The position numbers and the translations under genes were made by a program. From NCBI RefSeq assembly GCF_040954835.1, contig NC_090712.1:9371284-9435283 (forward strand): DNA of 64,000 nucleotides. The letters are read 5' to 3'. Origin of the DNA: Lepisosteus oculatus (taxonomy: Eukaryota > Chordata > Actinopteri > Semionotiformes > Lepisosteidae). Shown here piece after piece: positions 31,101 through 45,234 of this stretch (positions within the stretch are counted from its first letter, which is position 1; each line of letters opens with the position of its first letter). The notes beneath the pieces are model-generated. The model was given only the letters and a program-made list of their open reading frames with translations, searched no databases and was not told the origin of the DNA.

Positions 31101-33529
31101 ACGGGTAATTAAACAGATCACACCCCAATTTAATAACATCTTCCTTGGCACTTCCCCCACCCTTTTCTAATGGACAAAGAGCTGTTTTTCCTATTTCAGT
31201 AAGTAAATGAGCTGGATAACCTTAAATAAAGTTTAGCTCTATTAGGGATTAAAGAATCATTTGTTCATTTGTAAACCTATAGAGGGTGGTAGTGAGTTGC
31301 CTTTGACGTTGCCTTTGATGTTGCGATCAAGCCTTTTTTTTTCTCTGGTTTAAAAACAAGTGCAAAAAAAAATCCTGTTAGAAATCCTGTTGCGGCGTGG
31401 TCTGGAGTCACCATGGACGCTTGCTACAAGTCTTGAGAAAGAAATGTCAGTAGAACTGTCTTGATAAAGTCTGGCGACGCAGAATTGTATTTGCATAAGG
31501 GCAGTTAATTAAGGTAATAATTAAGGATGTGACAGTTTCCGATTCTACTTGATTTCAGCTCAAAGACTGCAGCCTCAAAAGTTATGTTATTTTTTGGGGG
31601 GTGAGGGTGGGGAAAATTAGCACCCAGGTTTTTTATGCTTGAATGGGGTTGAATTACTATTTGAACCTTTCTGCTATCAGTTCCTCCTCCCTCCAATAAA
31701 AATCAGCATGTATTCCAAAAAAACACAATATACAATATATCTACTTTTGTGTATTTTAGTGTATATTAAAGGGTTGATTGGTTTCATGTGGTCATTAAGA
31801 ATTTCATGCATAAACTGATGGACATTCACATTTTAATCTCACCACATCATAATGAAGGTATTTAGTTTGTTTTATCAATTGTTTTGTGCCACATTGACTA
31901 ATCTAACTGTAAAACTAACCCATGTGTTTAAAGCTTTGTGTAATAAAGCCTACTTTTTAACATAGAAATGGCAATATTTACATTTTAGCAGCTATGTTTT
32001 AAGTGCATGAATAAACTGATATATCTTTTGCTCTCTGAGTGAGAGATTGCTATCCGTATTAAGATTGTATCCTCTATATTGTTTTTAAATAATTCTGAAG
32101 TTTTTTTTTTCAAATTGCAAATATTATGACAACCTTTTCAAGATATTTTTATCTGTTCTCTGTTTGATATATAAGCACAGTTCCAAATTAGCTTTGTAAT
32201 TTGTTGAGACATAGTTAGCTATTGTAGCAGCAAAAAAGTTTGAAAATTACCACAATTTTCATTTACAACGCAACTTTTATACTTACAGAGGTTGAGTAGC
32301 TCTGGGGTCATGTTCTCAGACTGACAAAATAGCTGGAGATACCATTGTTGCTAGCACTGTCTCGTTCCTAACACTGTGCAACTTTTGTTCACCAAGAAAA
32401 TGCCTAAGGATTTGAACAATTACATGTAAGACTATAGCTTTACAAGTCTGGGGCTGCTAGTGTGTTCAGTTGACATTGAGCATAGTTAAATAACGTTTTG
32501 CCCACTCTATCTCTTGTCTTATTTTGCTGCATTTTCATAACACTTAATTTATTTAGCATCTAAAACTGGTACATGCAGTTTGTTCTAGCTGAAAGCAAGA
32601 ATAAATTTAAATTCCAGATAGCAAGGTGCAACCTCTTGTATCATCAGTGACCTGAGAATGCAATATTGTTGGTTAAAAAGTGGTTTTTCCCTTACACTTG
32701 TATTCAAAGAAAAAATATTTGATAAGGCAATGTTATGTGAAACTGGAAACTATATATTTTGAAAGTCATTCTAAGGACTTAAACTGTCAGTGAACATTCA
32801 GCAACTTATCTTTCCCTTTAGGATACCACTCTAGTAAGATGATAGTTGATCTAACAAGCCAAGACGTGAATGAGAAATACACTTCTACCCATTGTCCTAG
32901 TTGACCTGGTGAAAGCACTTGTATTTGAAGTTTTTCTTTTGATAAAAAAGTAGTTTCAACCCTGGGTAATGTGAAGGAAGGTGTAGTACCTGGATGTGGT
33001 GAAATCATAGCCTTATTGAAGATAATTGTCTGTGAAAACTGTGAACGTCTTATTGAGCTCTGAGGGAATCTGTCAGCTGAATTGACAGAAAATTCAGAAA
33101 TTTGGTTTGATGTCTTTATTGTCTTTATACATGATATTTCTCTTGCTATTGCATCCCGGTCTAAACAGTTAAAATATATGCCAATGCAATTTGAAAGTGT
33201 TCTAACTTAATAAGGGAATTAGGTAGAAAACTAACTTTTTTTCTATCCACCTGCAGAGAGAAGGAGAAAATAAGTGGGTAATAAGTGTCTTTATTTATTT
33301 TAAATGCATCATGGGAAAAAAAAACAATCAGAAGTAAACGGTTTTGCTTTGTGGTCCTGGAGTGTATCGTGATGCTGGCAAGAAAAGCTTTGTCCTAAAG
33401 CTGGAACTCAAGTAGAAATGCTTGTCATTGACTTAACTGCCCTTGCCCAAGTTTATCTGGAATTCTGACAGTAAAGCAAAAAGAGAAAACCCCTTCTTCA
33501 CTGATCAGTGGCCCAGCTGGCCTTTCGAC

Positions 33530-33592
33530 TATATATTCTTGTGCAGTGATCTGATTTAAATACATATTCTTGTGGCGTGATCAGATTCAGCT
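33530..33592 (+). repeat. Two-copy tandem duplication
   Basis: TATATTCTTGTGCAGTGATC and CATATTCTTGTGGCGTGATC are imperfect copies about 33 bases apart, each followed by an (A/T)GATT(T/C)A-like end. Confidence 0.6.
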
Positions 33593-36500
33593 CTTACTGG
33601 GGAGTGCAACCACATTAAGTTTGGTAAAAAAAGTCGAAAACTTTTTTCTACACTGCTACACTTCTTCTTATACACTGACAGCGAATAAATTACTTCAAAC
33701 CTTTTCTTTCACTTTTCTGTGGAAGAACATTTAGTTCAGTCTCTCGCCATAGAACCATACATTGAAGAAAGCATTGATTAGCATAGGGGATACAAGGGTT
33801 AACAGTTACCAGTGTCATTTCGTAATAGCTTAAATGCATAGGCTGTGGAAACGGCTATCGGCATTATTAGAATATCTTCTTCAATGACAAGATCCAGGGA
33901 GAAATCAGAAACAAAATCAAGACCTTTTTCGCCTCATAACTCCACAGTGTCCACATGTAATAAAATGTCTTAACAAGCTTTAAAATATCTAAATGTGAGC
34001 TGCTCTCAAAGTTCCAGCTCACATGTCAGCTGGCATTTTGAAAAAAAAAAGTCAGGTGACTAGAAACAGGAGGAAAGTAGCATGCGTTTTGTCTCCTCAT
34101 AGATGAGTTAAAGATTGTGGATTTATTTTTTTTTCCAGATGGAATGCAAAGCAAAGATATTTAGAAAGGAGAGAGAGTACAGAATAATGTAGGGCCAGGA
34201 TGGCCTAGGATAAACGCTAATCTTGAGAGTCCTGAGCAAAGAGTGTAAATAACGATCCCACAGAGACTCCCTCACTAAGCTGTTCATCAAAGCAGAGCTT
34301 TTTGTAAAGAGAACAGTTGCTCCACCTTCCAGCTCCTGCCATTATGGTCATTCTGTTTATTTTACTGCTCTGGTTCTAAGGGCAAATACCTGGAAATGCC
34401 ATTTTATTGTATTCTATCTCAATTTAACTTTTGCATTACCTTTTAATGAGGTTTACAGAAGTTCTTAGTGTTTCTCATTTCTAGGTCTTCGGTTCCAGTC
34501 TTTTGCCCTGTACCTGCTTTCTAAAAAAAGTCATTACAGCAGCTAGTTTGGGGTTGCTGTGGAAAATGAAATTGAACTTTGTTGTGCAATTTGTGTGTTT
34601 TTCTGCACATCAAAGTGTATCAATTTAAGATCAATATCATCAGATTTCCAGGCACAACACTGTGAAATTCAAACCTAAAATAGCATTCTAAATCATTCTA
34701 AAAACAACGCAAACATTTAAGGCTTACTTACTATTTTACATCCTAGAAGAAAGGTGCATCTTAAAACAGAGATATAGAGTGCATAGTTGTGCATATTCAT
34801 AGCACAAGATGTAAAAAACATGCTAAGAACTATTTTTTCTGTTTTGTTTTTTTCTTTGCCAATATTTTTTTTAATTGAGACTAATATGGAATGAAAAGAT
34901 ATTCTCCTGGCAGAAGAGAGAATTACACCAGATGGTTTCCTAAGGATGTGCTGTGGCACAGGAGAATGTGGAAAGGGAGGCAGATTTGAATTCTTTCATT
35001 GTAAATCTGAAATGTCTACTACTATCCTGGAAAGAACGTGTTTAATCTTGACATTCCCAAGAGACACAAGAGAGTGGGGTTGACTTCATTAGAGGCACTG
35101 TTGACCCATTGGTGGGAATAGTGGGATCTGGGAACCTGGAGAGTCACAGTTGTGTTTTATATAGTAAACAGTGTAAATTGTTATATAAACCTGTATATGG
35201 TTACAGTACAGGAAGTTAACACATTTTGTACACATATTTATATCTGAAACCTGGTGAGTTTATTAATTAGTGGCCTTCTTATACTTTTCCTTAAAAGGAA
35301 GAAGCTTTTTCTATTGTTTTGTAACCTGCAGATTTTTTTTTAAATGTGTTTTATCTTGCTTAGAATGACCCATTCATGAGCTTGAAAACAGAACCCCTAA
35401 TTTCTCAAAAATAAAAAAAATGAAAAGGGAAAGCCAGGCTTAATAAGCAGGGCTGCTTTGTATATCTACATGATACATGCTCTGTAAAGAGAAGAGATGT
35501 GACTTAACACTCAAGTGATCCCAATGTATGTTTATATACAATATGTTCCTTTGAATACACAGTATAGTACAGTTTCTCAAGAAAGTAGTTCGAGATAGAC
35601 GGTGTTTTTCTATTTTTTTTACCAGGAGGCTGATCCTGCACAGTCAAATCTTTGGCCACTTCATGCTTATCATTGTTACTTTCAGTTTGAAAAGAGACAA
35701 ATAGCAAAAAGCATTCCCAGCATTGGGCTTCACCATAAACCTCCTGAAACATGCTTTCTGCTGGGCCATACTCATTCTGGTAAGCACACTGCCTAATGTT
35801 CCTCATCCAGAATGCCTGCTGGAGCCCTGGAGACATTCCAGGACTACTCCTTTTCTCCTTCACTGGAGTGCACTGTGGAGTTTCTCAGTGCAGGACTGGA
35901 AGAATTGCTTCCCCACTCAGTATTATCAATAGACTTTTCACTAATTCCGGAGATCCTGATCCTTTGATCTTCTGTAATACTCGTTTAAGGGTGGGTCTGT
36001 TGACTGTTGCACATTATTATTATTAAATACATGCAAATGAAACAATTTATCTGAACTAATAATTTTAGTATCAAACCACAGAATATTCTAAAACCTACAG
36101 TATGACTAAATAATTAACTTTGTTAAAAGACCTGATGTTTTTTGTGTTTAGTCTATCAACCCTGTTTTTCCAAAAATACCTTGTTTTGATACCTTTGTTA
36201 TGAGCTGATCACCCTGGGAAAAATTAAACTGTAATTTCAAATTAAACATCCATTGAAATTTAAATAAGCAATTGTTTTGTTTATCACTTTGAGGACAAAT
36301 AGACGTAAAACAGAAACTGATAAGTTTTGCAATTAAGAAACATTGAATGCTGTGTTTAAGGAAATGCAATAATGTGACAGGCTTTTATTAAAGGCTAAAG
36401 GAAGCATTTTTAACTAATCCTGTGTTTTGTAAGGCATTGCTGGTATGCAAAACTTTGTGTTCCTTGTCTAAGATTAAATACCCAGCTACCAATTATAAAT

Positions 36501-37203
36501 AATTGCCTGTAACTACTGAGTGAAACATTTTTTCTATTACTATTTATTCTATTTATGCGCTATAACATTCAAAACTTTTACTTTTTTAACTTTTCTGATT
36601 TTGAATTTGATTTTTGTGGTTAATTTTTTAAAATGTTTTAATTTGTATTCTCATATTGTTTTTTCCAAGGTTATTGCATGATCTCGGTGCCTGTCTTTTT
36701 TTATAGCATTAGAGATGGCTCATGGGAAAATTCGATCTTTAGTGTTCTGCCCAAACCAGCATCCTCCCGCTAACTCGTATGCTGTAATTGACCCCAGTAA
36801 GCCATGCAGTTCCTCACATGTCAGCGTGTGCACTGGTTTTTCAGCCTTTAGCCATGTCAGCCGTAGTCTCTGGTTTCATGCATCGAGGAATCTGTCACCC
36901 CCCACCTCCTCAGCTCAGTCTGTATTATGTTCTGTCTTTGGCCTAAGGGTCCTATCTTACACTTTTGCATGAACTTTTCAACTTTTAACTCTGTGCACAC
37001 TCCATGTCCTGGGACAATTACAGCTGGATCCTCTTTGACCCTTTAAACCTCTCACACCCACCTATTTAGACGGTTCCTGCCAGCAGTAAGGCTTGCCTAC
37101 AGTATCAGTTGTACAGTGAGTGTTGGACTTCATTAACGTTGTCAGAGGCGTGATGGATACACACACTGTACATGTCTCCAGAACGAGTAGTATTACCTTT
37201 AGC

Positions 37204-37515
37204 TCATTTTGTTTTGTTGTTCATAATCCTATTATCCTTTCTGTTAGTCAATAGCTTGTCTCTCACAGGAGTGTCTCTATAACCACTCCACTTGGTGTTC
37301 GGATTGTATGCATGAGGTATTTTCCCCAGGTTAATTTCACTATACTTTGCAAACTTACACATTTCTTTCAACATTACGGCTGGCGCCACATTGTCCTTGT
37401 GCGCTTCAATAGGCGTGCCGCACTTTAGAGCATTCCTCTGTTGATATTCGCTGTTGCACCTGTAGAGAGCATTTGACGTTGTGGCAGGTTTTGTTTGCGA
37501 TTTTGAAGACGGCAT
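37204..37515 (-). CDS. Unrecognised 103-codon ORF antisense in WDPCP intron 1
   Basis: The longest coherent unexplained frame in this intron starts at an ATG in context CAAAATGCC and ends at TGA. The product is basic and hydrophilic, with no membrane segment or signal peptide. It contains a Trp-Ser-Gly-Tyr-Arg-Asp cluster about residues 77-82 and two Cys residues. The ORF has no overlapping long frame on the opposite strand, unlike most chance ORFs here. It could be a retrocopy, a small intronic gene or chance. I do not recognise it. Confidence 0.25.
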   Translation of the reverse strand: MPSSKSQTKPATTSNALYRCNSEYQQRNALKCGTPIEAHKDNVAPAVMLKEMCKFAKYSEINLGKIPHAYNPNTKWSGYRDTPVRDKLLTNRKDNRIMNNKTK

Positions 37516-37954
37516 TTTGCAAACAACATTTTTTTTTAATGCTGATCCGTCATAATTAGGGACTAATTAAGAAATTCTAAATGAGGAAAATGGACATTGT
37601 GACAATGTGCACTTGCGAACCCTTTGTTGGAACAAACCTTGTGCATCTGTACTTTACTGTAATTGTAGCTTCTGTGAAAAGACAAAGATTCCACAACTGA
37701 AATGGCTATTATTTTCATTCACAGAGATGCTGTGTTGCTGAAAATATTGATCTTTGTTTTTCTTAAAAATAATGTTAAGACAGGTTACACACAAGAAGAA
37801 GTTCTTCAACACATTGGACTCGTCAGGCTGCTAGTAGCTAATTAATCCAAAGAACTACTGCAGCTGTTTCTTACATGGCGGGGCAGCAATTTTCCAGGCA
37901 CCCACAGCCCTTTTTTAAATAATGGTGCATTCTGATCTCAGTTTTAATAAAGCG

Positions 37955-38170
37955 GTCCATTGGGCTAATTTTGTGAATATTCCAATGATTTTGAATACCT
38001 CAATCAGATCCTCTCAGAAGCAGAGAAAAGCTTCAGTCGTTTTAGCCTATCAATGTAGGTCATTCTTTTAAGCCTGGCAAGGTATCTTGTCCCTTTTCTC
38101 TAGTGCAGCAATATCTCTCCTGTAACATGCTGGCTAGAACTGTGCACAGTATTCCACAAATAGCAAATAT
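37955..38170 (-). repeat. LINE-like interspersed repeat fragment
   Basis: The phrases 'agtcgttttagcctatcaatgtaggtcattctttta', 'cttttctctagtgcagcaatatctctcctgtaacatg' and 'agaactgtgcacagtattcca' match a repeat remembered from non-teleost fishes and amphibians, in which the complementary strand encodes part of a non-LTR element. Family not certain. Confidence 0.5.
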
Positions 38171-40649
38171 TGTGAGATACTTTCCTGCATTTCATGTTCT
38201 TATCTGAAATGCAGTAAACAATAAATGGCCTCGATCAATTACCACTGCATGGCCAGAGATTTTTCAGCATGTTACATTTGGTTGGAGAAAGACTTACAGT
38301 ATAACCCATCGCCTAATCTTTTATTTTTTCTCCAATATTTTATGGCATTGCATGAAGCAACACTGACTCGTATGTTAGAAGGTAGTGGGAAGGGGATCGT
38401 GGCAGACGCTGTGCACAGAGGGATGCAGAGAATTGTTCTCCAGTCAGGGAGTCACCAGACTAATGCTGAAAATTATAAAGCTCTGCTGTTACTGAAATCA
38501 ATAGAACCTTCATGAGAAGATGCAGAGTGTCCCGACTTTTCTCACAATCTTTTTAGGACTTGTCAAATGTAAATATTTTCTTACATTTCATATTTTACAT
38601 TTTCTTATTCATTCTTTTTTTTATCTACCTTGTTTATCTGACATGTTTTGCCAGCAACCCCTTTACCACGGAGATAACGTCTTATTTCTGGGAATCTTCA
38701 ACGCAGCCAGCTGCACTCCATTCATGTTCTTCTGACACTGATAATCTTCCGTATCGGGAATTTTAGCTTCATCCTTCCACTCAGATAAGTTCCAGTGATG
38801 CCAAGGTTATCAAAGCACAATGGAGAAACTACATATCTGACCTTCATAACATGATCTGTTTTAATTTGAACTTATCAACTACTGTACAGTGCTCTGGGGC
38901 AACCAGCCAGTGTCCCCTGATACAGCATTTTCATCTATGACATTGGTCCCTCTGTTTTCTCCAAGTATTGCTTTGTTTTTATTCCTGGTTTTGCTACTAA
39001 GACAGTTAGAACATGACACACCCTGAAGGACATAGATAAGAGTCTTGCTGCATTGCATTTTCTAGGTTTTAATGCATATTGGTTAGGATTTGTAACCATG
39101 CTGGTAAATGGACAAACATACAACTATTAGGGTCAAATAAAAGCTTAGAATTATCTTTTAATGTGCTATAGGGTGTAGTTATTGAAGTGAAAGCAACAGT
39201 GTGTGCTGGTGTTAACCTTAATCACTGCCCAAGGCACCCTCCTGTTGGTTATTTAAGCCATCTGATGTAGCGTATTATAACTGAAGTTGTATAGCTTCAA
39301 AGTATACGAATAACATTTTTCTAAGTTATTTTAATAGTGAATTGTCATTAGTGTCACAAAACAAATTACAAATGGTCCGAAAGTATGGGAAGGATTTGAA
39401 ATTGGTTTCCTGATTAATAGGAAGTGTTATAAATGAAACACTTGTGTTTGAATGCTGTCTGACAAGGTGATCTGTAATCTGTCTGATTTTCACACACCAC
39501 ACCTCTGCAGAAATCCACCTACAGCACATCCTGGGACACACAGATGAAGGCTTGGTGCGAAAGAGGGAAAACTACATTGCATTTTGCATTTGCACTTAAA
39601 AATATGTATGCATATGTGAGAGAAAATATAATGCAGATGGCCTTCAATGCCCAACAAAGTGGTATAGTATTTAAAAATTAAAATATTAAAGAGTTTTTAG
39701 AAAATGAGTTGGTTTCCAAAATTAAATTTGTTACATTTCAGATGTTTGTTATGATGAAATCCCAGGGTCTTTGTGGCTATCACTTGTGAATTGTTGAAAT
39801 TCTACATAGAATTATAATAATAATTATATGTAGTTATAAATATATAACATACAGTAGAGGAGTAAACACATGGCTGGGAAGGTTGTTCCACACTCCCAGT
39901 ATAGACATGATCAAAATGAAAAAGATGTCTATTTTTAAAAAGAGCATCAAAACCAGAGTGCTAATTCAAATTTTGACAGATGTGTTCAGTGTGGTTGTAT
40001 ATTTTAAGCCGTGCACAGGTGAGACATCCGTTTCGGCGTGGCATGACTCTCCTGCACCCCTTCAGAACAGCAGCCATATGAAACCTTTCCATGAGGTGGC
40101 TGTCTTCCGCCGCAGAGACACTCGCCATGGCTTGTGCACGGGGAGAGAGGGATGCCGGGAGTCTCCCAGCTGGATGAGCACAGACATGCCAGTCTGCAAA
40201 CCGAAGGGAGCCTGCAGCGATCCTGGCCCAGTGCTCCCAACAGGAGTCACTGTGCAGTGGGGATTTTCTCAATTAAAGGGATTAGTTGTCATGAAGAGGT
40301 AGTTTTGTTGCGTTTTTTTCATAACAGCATTTAGAACTAATGGAGGAGATGTCAGGCTTTGCCAAGGGGATGGGTTTGTTTTGCACTTCAGATGAAACAT
40401 TAAATATTTAATTCTGTGGACTGTTTTTTTTCTCTTATTTTGTTACAAGTCAGAACAACAAAACCTGAATGGATATGCACCATGCTCTAGTCATTGGCAC
40501 AGAAATGGGTAAAATAACATGGGAAGTGATTAATTTAAATCTTAAGTATTAAGAAGAAAGTCCTCTTTCGTACAGTAACTAATCCACTAATGGTGAGGAC
40601 CTCATTTCTTCCATAAGAATGCTTAGAATGATGATGATTAAAATTTTTA

Positions 40650-40810
40650 TTATTAATATTATTTGCTTAGCAGACTTCCTTTTCATAGAGTTACCATACC
40701 ATAGAGTACATATACTGTATGCATTTTGCATTTTGTTAAATATATCCTTTTTCTACATACATGCAGGGATGGGTCCTGATTTAGGCATGGCACCTTGGCT
40801 AAACTCTTGA
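40650..40810 (+). repeat. 'TTAGCAGAC' interspersed repeat, old copy
   Basis: The order 'tttgcttagcagacttccttttcatagag', 'acatgcagggatgggtcctga', 'ccttggct' follows a repeat widespread in fishes (typically 'ttagcagacgcttttatccaaagcgactta' to 'ccttgctcaaggg'). The copy is diverged. The family is recalled, not searched. Confidence 0.5.
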
Positions 40811-42930
40811 ATTTGCTACTTTAGTGATGTGCACTCAAAGAAGAAAGCATAAGCTATTAAACAAATTAAAGTCTTGCAAAGTAGCTTTGCGGAGAATGCA
40901 GACTGTACAGTACATCTGGAGACATTCTGTTGGCAGGGTATTGACGACCTGCGTCTGAAACATGGTCTCAATGCTTTCTCAAGTGTAGTAAATGCAGTTT
41001 TTTTAATCTATGCTTACTTAAAATCTGTCAGTTAAAATGGATTAGAAATATCACTTCCAAGAGTACTGTATATTCAAAGAAATAAAAGTTTTTATTTCTA
41101 CTTTCCTGTCATTTAGCATTTTCCTAACCGTGCCCTTTGTTGTACAGGTTGTGTACGACTCTGATCTGGGTCACAGGCAGGCAGTTTGATGTGCCAGTTA
41201 ACTATAACGAAAAGCAGCTTGAGATGCAAGGATGCAGTTGAGCACATTGGCCAGTCACATAACCTGCTACCAAGGCTTTCCATTTAACCCTTGGGGAGGC
41301 TTCACAAGCTCTTCCTCTAAAAACTAGTAGGTTTCATTTCAGCCCAAACAAAAGTGACAGACCCACAAAGCTCCGCAATCATTTGATTCTGTCTTACTCA
41401 ATTTTCTATAGATTTTGATCACCTTCTAAACATGCAGAGAATGTGTAATGAAAAAATGAAAGAACGTCCCACCAAGACACTTAAATGGCCTTTGTGGAAG
41501 GCTTTTGTAATATCTTACAACTTCAGCATGTCACTTTCTTCTGGGGAAAAGAAACAGTGGTAAAGTTAATGCAGTCATAGACAGTGAGTAAGTGCTGAGG
41601 TTAAAATAACACTGTAGAAATTGCCTCTCTGACATGCTTTCTAAGTTAGCATTGAAAGCACAATGAAGTGACTGAGTGGATGTGTCCTGATTTTCTGCCA
41701 TTCTTGTTTGATGAAGACCCGTTTCAGTTCTCCATAGTTGCATTCACTGGGGACTAGTCACAGAAGTCAGGATTTAAAAAGTTGAAAAGGAATATGATTA
41801 TTTTTTTTACACTTTGATGTTGAACCCACCTTTTGTAATTGCAAACTAAGAAGAGCTAATTTCCACCCATGTGTTTGGACAGGCAGACAGAAATGTTCGC
41901 CTGCACAGGTCACGTATTCCCCCATCAGGGACTACTGGATCGGCTAATCTTGAACCCCAGGATAGGGATTATTATTTGTCTGACAGCTGTTAAGGAACGC
42001 AAGAGTGCTAAATGTGCCATTCTGTCCGTAGCCTGTAGCAAAACTTTAGGCCACTCTGTGAACTTAAATACTTTGGAGATAAGAAAAAGAAGGGGGGTAG
42101 GAAACTCTTAAGCTTCAGAGAGCAAGAAGTTCCTAAGTAAACAGACAACTGTGTCAATTCTAAATAGTTGGTACTTTTCATGAACTCTTGTCCATTTCAT
42201 GAGAGTTGGGCGGCTTGCTTGCACCACGAGCAAGCTAAGAATCCAATGGGAGGTAATCTTTTTTTTTCTTGGCAGCATTGAAAATTCTAACTCTGTGGGT
42301 TTTTTTTAGACTGCCACCACTCATAGCTGGTCCATCAGGTAACCTCATAAATCAAGTACTTATTAGTTGGTTTCTCAAATATAAATCTTAGTGGTTCAAA
42401 ATGATGTTACCTGTTCAAATCTAAAATCAATTCAACAGCACATATTATTTTAGTTTTAAAGCTGCCTTCAACCCTTTTTACCACTTTCAACTTGAGAATC
42501 GATTCTTCTGTATTTATTCATTTGTTTCTCAGTATGCTATCCAAAGAGCTTGAAACCGGTCTGTTTCGAGTTTATTTTCATTGAAATATCCATCTATTAT
42601 CTTGCATTATTAGAGAACGATCTTCAGATTTTTTGAAAGTCCATCTCCTTTATGTAACGTTAGTGTCAGTCACATTATCTCTTCACAATAAGGACTAGAT
42701 ATCTCTACAGATTGCTATATATAAGGCCTAGATAACCACCCCACTGCCTCTGTCTCCACAGACTCTCAGCTATAACCTCTGTGGCATGGTCTGCAATAAA
42801 TATGTGCTATCCTGAACTCACACCTAATTGAAATTTAGATGTACTTTAGCATTGTCAGCAGCAAAAATGGGTTTTGTCGGCTTTGGTTGTCAGTTTTGAA
42901 GTTTGAGAGTTTTCTGTGTTTATATCCCTG

Positions 42931-43090
42931 AGTGCTGGCCTCAGTGGCTTCAGATTTCTCAATGGACACAGTGTGATTCTGCCCCAGGGTGCCGAGAGCT
43001 CACAGATCCCTGTTCTCTGTCTGCGCCACACCTCCTCTTAGCAGTAAAAGGTTCTGCTCAGAACGATGAGCAGGGAAGACGCAGTTTTTC
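42931..43090 (+). repeat. Dispersed repeat, copy A
   Basis: Shares an ordered series of blocks with 45235-45395: CTGGCCTCAGTGGCTTC, GGGTGCCGAGAGCTC, CCTGTTCTCTGTCTGC, TTAGCAGTAAAAGGTTCTGC and GAACGATGAGCAGGGAA. The family is not recognised. Confidence 0.7.
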
Positions 43091-45234
43091 TTCTGGGATC
43101 CCACTGTAAATGGCATCCTTAATAAAGACATCAGATGCCAATTACTGTGGTTCTTCCAATCAGGCAAGTTTTCATATCTTCTTTAACCAGGACCACCACT
43201 ATGATAAATTCACACACTTGGCCAACTGCTTAGGAACTGTTTCCTTACTCATAAGCCAATGATGTCTAGATTACAAACTTCTTTCTGAAAAGAAGGAGCT
43301 AGAATAAATGTTTAATGTATTGTATACAAAGAAGGCTAGAACAGGGCTGAGAGTAATAGCTGTAGCCTATTTACCTGCTGCAATTCATACTGTAATTTTC
43401 ATAACTGTGATACCTCAGGTTAGCTTAAATTAAGCAGCATATAAAGTAATATGGTGTAATCACAGTTCCATAATTTGCTTTTCAGAACACTTTGTACTGA
43501 TGTGTCATTCTGTGCAAATCAGTTCTGTTTTTTTTAGAGAATTCCAGAGAATGCTCCAGTGGTTAAGCTGTATCACAACTGGAACAGAATTGTCCCAGCT
43601 CCCCTGCATGTTCTGCTGGTCACTTTCCGTCAGGATTAAAGTGATCCTGTGCCATACTGTTTCTTAACATGAGGAGATAAGCCTCGCAGGCCTGGCTGGG
43701 TGTTTAGGCATTGTTTGGGCTTGATTGGTCCAGTCCGATAAGCCAGCAGCGCAGCTCGAACCCTCTGTGTGTTGGAACTAGGCAAGAGCGTCTGCCTGCA
43801 CCAGAGGCATGGTCACAACAGCCTTCCAGGCAACGCCTGTGCCCCTGGGAGATGCTTGGCTCTGCTGTGAGCTTGGGGAGGTGGCAAAGTGCCCCAGCTG
43901 ATGTGGCAGAGACAAGGAGGAGCCCAGTAAAGCAGGAACTGCTGGTCCAGCCCTCTTCATGTCTCTTGCCGTCTCCTTCACGGTTCATTGCTAATCGGGA
44001 GCGGGCTTCACAACAGCCTGCAGTGCCTGACGCTCGCAGGAATGTAAAGCAGTTGCATCAGGTGCAAATGACAGCTTGTCAAAATTCAAATAAGCACTCA
44101 AGTTGTCTTTGTTAAAAAGTAATTACATTTCCCTTTGAAGGAAGAATGTTTAAAGGGTACGTACAGTAATGCTAGGAAATAAGCTAAAGGCTGACATAGC
44201 TGCTGAACTCTTCCTTACCAACACCCAGGAAGCTCTGCGTTCCTCGGGCGGTTTTTTTCCCTTTAATGTGGGCTCAAGGTCTCAGACATTCTGCCTTAAG
44301 AAGAAGGGCTAGTCCAGCAGACCGCTCCCAGTTCCAGCTTGCCTCCTCTACTTGTGCTCATCTCCCTTTCATACATTAAAGTGTGTGCAGCTTGACACAA
44401 ACAAGCATGTTACCAGAAACCCATTAACACATGCTAATGTATGGGCACTCAAGGACTACCAATTTGTCCTCATCTGTGAATGTTGCATTAACAGCTGTTC
44501 CCAGTTCTGTAAACAAGTCATATTACGGAACACTTTGGTCTTAAGCAGGTTTTGTTAGTGGGAAACCTTTTAAATGTTAGTGGCCTTGCTGTACCTAGTT
44601 GCATTTTATTCATATTTTTTTTCCTGATAGTTTATTTTCTTTGCAAAGTGGTTAACAGTGTGTATTCATAATTTTGTGGACCCACCACCCTTTTTTGTAG
44701 CTAAAACTACAAAAAATGATTATTTTTTTTCTTAAGTAAATCCTCATCCTGATGTTTATGGTCAATAACTGGTAGATATAATTTTTTATATCGAGAGGCT
44801 GTTCAATATGCAGTTTTATATAGAGTAAAGTGAAAGGAGCTCTTCTGTTTCAGAAAATAAATTGCACATCTAGACAAGTTTTTTTTTTAATTAAAAGAGC
44901 CTACTCTGAATTTTTTTTAAAAGCTTGTCAATAGATTACATATTCACTTACTGCGCTAAAGGTATTAATCAACAATACTTGGTACACTGGTTTGTAGTTT
45001 CTGATTTATCAGTATTTTTCTGGACAGTGTGTGGCTGCCATTCTCTTCATGCAGCCTGAGGACCAGATAAGACTCTGCAAGCTCTCAGCTTTAACTACGT
45101 GACCTGTAACAATAAAGGACCTGTTACTCTGAATGCACACATTTTGTCTCGGATGCAGCTGTATATCAGCAGTGTCAGTAGTAGGAATACGGTATTTAGC
45201 TGTTGTTGCCAGTTTAAAAGTCAGGTTTTCAACA

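Noticed and set aside
35504..35863. 119-codon minus-strand ORF
   Set aside because: Overlapped by several plus-strand frames; composition and lack of motifs suggest chance.
39883..40302. 139-codon plus-strand ORF
   Set aside because: Overlaps three minus-strand ORFs in a GC-rich block, and there is no recognisable domain.
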